From contig JAIWNQ010000023.1 of assembly GCA_020216745.1 (NCBI GenBank), positions 1 through 10,000 of the forward strand: a stretch of 10,000 nt of DNA, written 5' to 3'. Positions 6,549 through 10,000 of this stretch are shown piece after piece. This DNA is from Candidatus Hydrogenedens sp. (lineage in GTDB: Bacteria; Hydrogenedentota; Hydrogenedentia; Hydrogenedentales; Hydrogenedentaceae). Both the position numbers and the translations under genes were made by a program. Position 1 is the stretch's first letter; each line of letters opens with the position of its first letter. The notes beneath the pieces are model-generated. The model did no database searches. It was not told where the DNA came from and worked only from the letters and a program-made list of their open reading frames with translations.

Positions 6549-7451
6549 ATGCCGACACCGAGAAAACCAAAATTATTAGATGGCGTTAAACTCGCAGAAA
6601 AAATCAAGGCGGAATTAAAACAAAAAGTGTTAGAACTCAAAGAAAAAGGTATTATGCCCGGTCTTGCAGTTGTACTTGTAGGTGATAACCCTGCAAGTCA
6701 GATTTACGTTCGAAATAAACGAAAAACATGTGAGGAATTAGGAATTCAGTCTTTCGCTTATGATTTGCCTAAAGAAACAACAGAAACAGAATTACTCGAA
6801 TTAATAGATAAACTAAACCGTGATAATGCAGTGCACGGGATATTAATACAAAGCCCTGTTCCAAAACATATTGATGAAGAAAAAATTCTGAACGCTGTTG
6901 ACCCTAATAAAGATGTAGATGGTTTTCATCCTGTAAATAAAGGAAAGTTACTAAATGGACAGGATTGCTTTGTTGCCTGCACACCTGCAGGTATTCAGGA
7001 GTTACTTCTCCGTTATGGATACAACATTCAGGGAAGACATGTCGTTATTGTTGGTCGTTCCAATATTGTAGGGAAACCCTTAGCAGCTTTGCTCGTACAG
7101 AAATCTGTGGGGGCAGATGCGACTGTCACAATTTGTCATTCACGAACAAAAAACTTAGCACAAATAACCAAGACTGCTGACATCCTTGTTGCTGCTATGG
7201 GCGTTCCAGAGTTTATTCAAGGCAGAATGGTAAGAGATGGATGTGTTGTAATTGATGTAGGCATGAATCGCATACCAGACAATACCAAAAAGTCAGGCTA
7301 TCGCCTCGTAGGTGACGTCCATTTCCCAAGTGTATCTAAAAAAGCACGAGCTATTACCCCTGTCCCTGGTGGCGTAGGTCCTATGACTATTGCGATGCTT
7401 ATGAAAAACACCGTCAAATCCGCAGAAAAGACTCTTCATCACACTTCTTAA
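6549..7451 (+). CDS. folD: Bifunctional methylene-THF dehydrogenase / methenyl-THF cyclohydrolase
   Basis: 300 aa, close to the usual 280-300. FolD oxidises 5,10-methylene-THF with NADP+ and hydrolyses the methenyl product to 10-formyl-THF. The catalytic set is present and offset by 3 from E. coli FolD: Tyr53 and Lys57 in YVRNKRK, Gln101 in QSPVPKHID, and Asp124 in PNKDVDGFHP. The Rossmann dinucleotide site is GRSNIVGKPLAALL at 169-182. VIDVGMNR (234-241) and the C-terminal signature PVPGGVGPMTIAML (271-284) follow. Its place 22 nt after gcvPB, with AAGGG 7 nt before the ATG, makes it the last gene of the operon and the direct user of the GcvT product. It also explains why a ZTP sensor, responding to formyl-folate shortage, sits at the operon head. 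Confidence 0.97.
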   Translation: MPTPRKPKLLDGVKLAEKIKAELKQKVLELKEKGIMPGLAVVLVGDNPASQIYVRNKRKTCEELGIQSFAYDLPKETTETELLELIDKLNRDNAVHGILIQSPVPKHIDEEKILNAVDPNKDVDGFHPVNKGKLLNGQDCFVACTPAGIQELLLRYGYNIQGRHVVIVGRSNIVGKPLAALLVQKSVGADATVTICHSRTKNLAQITKTADILVAAMGVPEFIQGRMVRDGCVVIDVGMNRIPDNTKKSGYRLVGDVHFPSVSKKARAITPVPGGVGPMTIAMLMKNTVKSAEKTLHHTS

Positions 7452-7471
7452 ATATGTTTAGGCACATCTAC

Positions 7472-7495
7472 CCTGAATTAATTTTCAGGCTTTTC
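7472..7495 (+). terminator. Probable terminator of the gcv-folD operon
   Basis: CCTGAA (7472-7477) pairs with TTCAGG (7484-7489) around a 6-nt loop, followed by CTTTTC. It begins 20 nt after the folD stop and overlaps the end of the convergent small gene. The stem is short and the T run modest, so termination strength is uncertain. Confidence 0.45.
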
Positions 7496-7654
7496 AGTCT
7501 TATCGTCCTCTTTCTTTTCGAGAATAATTAGAAAATCATTATAACTGTGGCTATTGTTAGCAGTGACAGAGACTACTTTCCACCCCTGCCTCAGCAAATT
7601 TTCAAGGTCATACTTGCCAGTACCATTGGATTGAATAATAACCGCTTTTTGCAT
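7478..7654 (-). CDS. Small DUF4177-like protein downstream of aroD
   Basis: 58 aa from ATG at 7654. The sequence MQKAVIIQSNGTGKYDLENL is followed by LLRQGWKVVSVTA, a polar stretch, then FLIILEKKED and a charged tail. The pattern of a beta strand, an L-x-x-L-x-x-GW-k-V-v-sV core and a final hydrophobic strand resembles DUF4177-type small proteins, whose function is unknown. This is by eye only. The gene follows aroD by 7 nt in the same direction, and its likely ribosome site GAGGG lies in the last aroD codons about 11 nt upstream, so the two are co-transcribed. An alternative ATG at 7672 would overlap aroD by 11 nt but has no ribosome site. No membrane segment or signal is seen. Confidence 0.7.
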   Translation of the reverse strand: MQKAVIIQSNGTGKYDLENLLRQGWKVVSVTANNSHSYNDFLIILEKKEDDKTEKPEN

Positions 7655-7661
7655 AATGTTG

Positions 7662-8435
7662 TTAACCCTCATTTAGTATATTTGTTTTATTTAATACCTT
7701 CCCAACAACTTGTTCCTTTTCTGGGAAAAACATTTTAGTGTATTTGTAAATTTGCTTGCAAGTAGGCTGGTTAGGTGCAGTTGGTGTGCCTATTGCTGAA
7801 TACGTAAAAACAGATCCGATATTCGCAAAAAGAACACGCGAGAATAATGCTGTTTTCCCCATCGTCATCAGCGAAAGAGGCATTTCTCCTTCACATTGGA
7901 ACTGCAATAGTGGCAATAATTGCTTTGGATGGTCTGCATATCCAGCTATCTTAACTATATCCACTTGATATTTTTTACCAATGGTTACAAGCTGATGTAA
8001 TTTTTTCAGAGGAGGCACAGTCTTAAAATTATGATATGAGCCGATGATAAGTTTCCCTTCTTGTTTAACATTATCCAATAGTTTCTCATGCTGAGATAGC
8101 TCAGCAAGTTCAATATCAACTGCAAACACATGCTTCAAATATCTTAAATATAGCGACTCTCTCTCCTTCTTGGTTCCACTAAAAAATCCACCTTCTCTCT
8201 TCGAGCGAGCGGTTATTACGATTTTTTTACCATCTAAAGTGGCTAAATTCTTGGTGAGAATTTTTTCAAACTCCGATGTATATTCTTTTTGAAGTAAATC
8301 AAACCGCAGTTCAAAGGCTATGGCTCCATACTTCTCCGCCTCTACAATATCTCTTTGAGAAAAACCCTTTCCAGAACAGGCAATAAGACGCGGTGGATAA
8401 GTTTCCTTTATCAATTCTTTGAGCAAATAGTTCAT
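7662..8435 (-). CDS. aroD: 3-dehydroquinate dehydratase, type I
   Basis: 257 aa, close to the typical 220-255. It performs the third shikimate-pathway step, dehydrating 3-dehydroquinate to 3-dehydroshikimate through a Schiff base. Active-site features of the type I class are all present in order: FELRFDLL (Glu42, Arg44, Asp46), TARSKREGG (75-83, with the substrate-binding Arg), SYHNF at 133-137 with catalytic His135, VDIVKIA at 158-164 with Schiff-base Lys162, MGKTALFSR at 192-200, and SAIGTPTAPNQPT at 213-225 with Gln223 in the closing loop. It begins the minus-strand pair with the small DUF4177-like gene. No other aromatic-pathway gene is seen. The ribosome site is poor: AAGGGAA lies about 14 nt before the ATG, and no better in-frame start exists upstream, so the start is slightly uncertain. 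Confidence 0.93.
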   Translation of the reverse strand: MNYLLKELIKETYPPRLIACSGKGFSQRDIVEAEKYGAIAFELRFDLLQKEYTSEFEKILTKNLATLDGKKIVITARSKREGGFFSGTKKERESLYLRYLKHVFAVDIELAELSQHEKLLDNVKQEGKLIIGSYHNFKTVPPLKKLHQLVTIGKKYQVDIVKIAGYADHPKQLLPLLQFQCEGEMPLSLMTMGKTALFSRVLFANIGSVFTYSAIGTPTAPNQPTCKQIYKYTKMFFPEKEQVVGKVLNKTNILNEG

Positions 8436-8477
8436 AATGGCTTTTATTTTCCCTTTTAGTTCAAATGTTTAATATTA

Positions 8478-8506
8478 AGTTTACTATTTTAAAAAATCCT
8501 TTTCAA
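8478..8506 (-). promoter_or_regulatory. Weak candidate promoter for aroD
   Basis: On the minus strand TTGAAA (8506-8501) is followed after 17 nt by TAAACT (8483-8478), a 4/6 match to the -10 box. It would start transcription near 8471, giving a leader of about 35 nt. The -35 sits a few bases from the divergent transporter promoter, so the two could interfere or be co-regulated. Confidence 0.25.
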
Positions 8507-8509
8507 ATA

Positions 8510-8518
8510 TGATATGAT
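8510..8518 (+). promoter_or_regulatory. Extended -10 promoter for the transporter gene
   Basis: TGATATGAT at 8510-8518 is an extended -10 element (TG, one base, then TATGAT, 5/6 to consensus). No good -35 is present at 16-18 nt, which extended -10 promoters can tolerate. Transcription would start near 8525, leaving a leader of about 60 nt that contains the palindrome at 8531-8551. Confidence 0.45.
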
Positions 8519-8530
8519 AAAGTCGCAACG

Positions 8531-8551
8531 TTTGAGGTAATTACTCTCAAA
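8531..8551 (+). repeat. Inverted repeat in transporter leader (operator or hairpin)
   Basis: TTTGAG (8531-8536) and CTCAAA (8546-8551) are perfect inverted arms around GTAATTAC (8537-8544), itself palindromic, with one extra T at 8545. The almost perfect 21-nt dyad lies just after the predicted transcription start and 19 nt before the ribosome site. Its position suits a repressor operator or a small mRNA hairpin. It lacks the features of a terminator in the plus direction. Confidence 0.45.
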
Positions 8552-8584
8552 AAATAATAACCCTCAATATAAGGAGATGGAACC

Positions 8585-9802
8585 GTGGGAATTGATACCG
8601 TCTTGTATTTACGTTTAAGTGCCATGATGTTTCTTGAATTCGCCGTTTGGGGAGCATGGGCACCCGTGTTAGCATCGTATCTAATTAACGATTTAAAATT
8701 ATCTGGCAAACAAACAGGTTGGATATATGCAACTTTATGGCTTGCATGTATCATCTCACCATTTTTAGGTGGGCAAATCGCAGACCGTTATCTTGCCACT
8801 GAATATTTCCTTGGGGGAGTCCATCTTATCGGTGGTATCTGTCTGTTATATGCCGCCTATCAACGTAAGTTTACGCCATTGTTAATTTTAATGTTTATCT
8901 ATTCATTACTTTATGCCCCCACGTTAGCACTGGTAAATTCTCTCATGTTCAGTAACATTACAAATCCAGACGTAGTCGCTCCACGAATTCGTGTTTGGGG
9001 AACTATTGGCTGGATAGCCGCGGGTTGGTTACTAACTGTAATGCGGAATATGGCAGGAGCAGAAAGCAATAAAAAATATTCTGACTGCCTCTTAATTGCT
9101 GGGATTATGTCCGTCATTTTAGGTTTATACTGCTTTACTTTACCTCATACCCCACCACCAGACAAACCAGGAAATCCTTTAGCGTTCTTAGAAGCATTCC
9201 AATTAATGAAAGAGCCGTATTTCCTTGTTTTCTTAATTATCTCTTTCATAGTAACTACAGAATTGCAATTCTACTATGTACCTACCGCACCATTCCTGCA
9301 AGATATCGGTGTCCGTAGTTCCAATGTTCCAGCCATTATGACAATAGCCCAGATTGCTGAAATAGTTGGTATGGCAGTACTTCTTCCTCTTGCAATGGCA
9401 AAATTAGGGATTCAATGGGTTCTGGTGATTGGTGTAATTGCCTGGCCCTTACGTTATGTCATTTTTGCAATGATGAAACCTGTATGGCTGGTCATTGCTT
9501 CTCTATCGTTCCATGGTATTGGCTACACCTTCTTCTTCTTTGCAGGTCAAATGTTCGTAGATAGAGTAGCCCCACCAGATATTCGTGCTTCTGCTCAGGC
9601 TCTTATTGCAGTTGCAACATTAGGATTGGGCAACTTCATAGGCACACAATTTACAGGAATTATATTAGACTTCTTCAAGGATGCTGAGGGAAATTTCAAA
9701 TGGCGTCCAATTTTCTTGATACCCTGTGTATTAACAGTTGCTTGTGCAATTGCTTTCTTACTCTTCTTCCATCCTCCCGCAATCGTAGGAGCAGGAAATT
9801 AA
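8585..9802 (+). CDS. MFS transporter, NupG-like nucleoside:H+ symporter family
   Basis: 405 aa with about 12 hydrophobic segments, an inner-membrane major facilitator protein. It resembles E. coli NupG/XapB: FLEFAVWGAWAPVLASYL at 16-33 corresponds to NupG's N-terminal FCLWGSW region, LGGQIADRYL at 61-70 sits in the MFS motif A loop, APTLALVNSLMF at 111-122 matches the YMPTLGLINT region, IRVWGTIGWIAAGW at 135-148 matches IRIWGTIGF, and LPHTP closes TM6 as in NupG. TTELQFYYVPTAPFL (224-238) matches the GAELQ segment. Likely cargo is a nucleoside or similar, but substrates outside the E. coli group are not well known. GTG 8585 was chosen because AAGGAG (8571-8576) is 8 nt upstream; ATG 8577 is out of frame. 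It is transcribed divergently from aroD, with no functional link evident. Confidence 0.9.
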   Translation: MGIDTVLYLRLSAMMFLEFAVWGAWAPVLASYLINDLKLSGKQTGWIYATLWLACIISPFLGGQIADRYLATEYFLGGVHLIGGICLLYAAYQRKFTPLLILMFIYSLLYAPTLALVNSLMFSNITNPDVVAPRIRVWGTIGWIAAGWLLTVMRNMAGAESNKKYSDCLLIAGIMSVILGLYCFTLPHTPPPDKPGNPLAFLEAFQLMKEPYFLVFLIISFIVTTELQFYYVPTAPFLQDIGVRSSNVPAIMTIAQIAEIVGMAVLLPLAMAKLGIQWVLVIGVIAWPLRYVIFAMMKPVWLVIASLSFHGIGYTFFFFAGQMFVDRVAPPDIRASAQALIAVATLGLGNFIGTQFTGIILDFFKDAEGNFKWRPIFLIPCVLTVACAIAFLLFFHPPAIVGAGN

Positions 9803-9819
9803 CAAGTAAAGCATAAAAC

Positions 9820-9872
9820 AAAGTAGCACAGGACTAAAACCTACATTGTAGGCAAAATACCTGTGCTACTTT
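9820..9872. terminator. Large compound hairpin, probable bidirectional terminator or REP-like element
   Basis: AAAGTAGCACAGG (9820-9832) and CCTGTGCTACTTT (9860-9872) form a perfect 13-bp stem. The 27-nt interior contains a second stem, CCTAC (9840-9844) with GTAGG (9848-9852). The right arm runs into TTTTC in the plus direction, and the minus-strand end reads TTTGTTTT. It lies 17 nt after the transporter stop and about 40 nt from the end of a likely minus-strand gene, so it can serve both. The nested structure and GC-rich arms in AT-rich surroundings also suit a dispersed palindromic repeat. Confidence 0.65.
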
Positions 9873-9912
9873 TCATTTCATCAGACAAAAATACTATTTA
9901 TCATAAAATTTT

Positions 9913-10000
9913 TTAATTAAGAGCAAAGATTTTTCGAGTATAAATAGCATTACTTCGGAAGGGTTTCCACCACTCAACAGTATTCGGTTCCGCAATCATA
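9913..10000 (-). CDS. C-terminal end of an unidentified gene entering from the right edge
   Basis: On the minus strand a frame open at the window edge runs to TAA at 9915-9913. It gives 28 visible residues ending WWKPFRSNAIYTRKIFALN after MIAEPNTVE. The composition is protein-like rather than the poly-Asn/Lys/Phe text of random AT-rich frames, and the convergent placement with a shared hairpin terminator fits a real gene end. I do not recognise the protein, and an ATG at 9999 cannot be judged as a start because the upstream sequence is outside the window. Confidence 0.45.
   Translation of the reverse strand, partial: MIAEPNTVEWWKPFRSNAIYTRKIFALN

Noticed and set aside
7655..7672. Upstream ATG at 7672 for the small gene after aroD
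   Set aside because: In frame, but no ribosome site precedes it. The ATG at 7654 has GAGGG upstream and begins directly at the beta-strand sequence.
7547..7968. Plus-strand frames opposite aroD and the small gene
   Set aside because: They are antisense shadows of aroD, whose active-site residues are complete on the minus strand.
1..10000. CRISPR array, insertion sequence, tRNA or defence system
   Set aside because: No regularly spaced direct repeats, transposase motifs, tRNA cloverleaf or defence-type genes were seen on either strand.

Overview
The window looks like chromosomal DNA from an AT-rich Gram-negative bacterium. The support for Gram-negative is an ExbB/TolQ plus ExbD/TolR motor pair followed by an exported TPR protein, an arrangement tied to an outer membrane. 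The ExbB protein with an N-terminal signal-like segment, the two-subunit glycine decarboxylase, the frequent TTG/GTG starts and the NupG-type transporter recall planctomycete-like or candidate-phylum bacteria. This assignment is a guess; nothing here fixes the taxon. I see no mobile elements, CRISPR array, tRNA or rRNA.

Layout. (1) 1-1573, minus strand: exbB/tolQ-like, exbD/tolR-like and a TPR gene cut by the left edge, closely packed as one operon. (2) 1574-2085: an AT-rich divergent intergenic region. Its right end carries an extended -10 sigma70-type promoter and, directly after the expected start of transcription, a ZTP riboswitch (pfl motif) that I can fold by eye, including its pseudoknot. 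(3) 2086-7451, plus strand: gcvT, gcvH, gcvPA, gcvPB and folD, a one-carbon operon, closed by a small hairpin with a short T run. (4) 7478-8435, minus strand: aroD (type I 3-dehydroquinate dehydratase) followed by a small DUF4177-like gene. (5) 8585-9802, plus strand: a NupG-like major facilitator transporter, divergent from aroD, with a palindromic leader. (6) 9803-10000: a large compound hairpin between the transporter and what looks like the 3' end of a minus-strand gene entering from the right edge.

How the genes work together. GcvT, GcvH and GcvPA/GcvPB carry out glycine cleavage: glycine is decarboxylated, the aminomethyl group rides on the lipoyl arm of GcvH, and GcvT passes it to tetrahydrofolate as 5,10-methylene-THF. 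FolD then oxidises this to 10-formyl-THF. ZTP/ZMP accumulates when 10-formyl-THF is short, so a ZTP-sensing switch in front of this operon makes physiological sense: shortage of formyl-folate would switch on the glycine-fed route that makes it. The L protein (dihydrolipoamide dehydrogenase) and lipoylation enzymes are not in the window.

The most notable item is the ZTP riboswitch controlling a whole glycine-cleavage/folD operon, where a glycine riboswitch might have been expected. The rest is mostly conventional housekeeping, with a few small structures worth checking.
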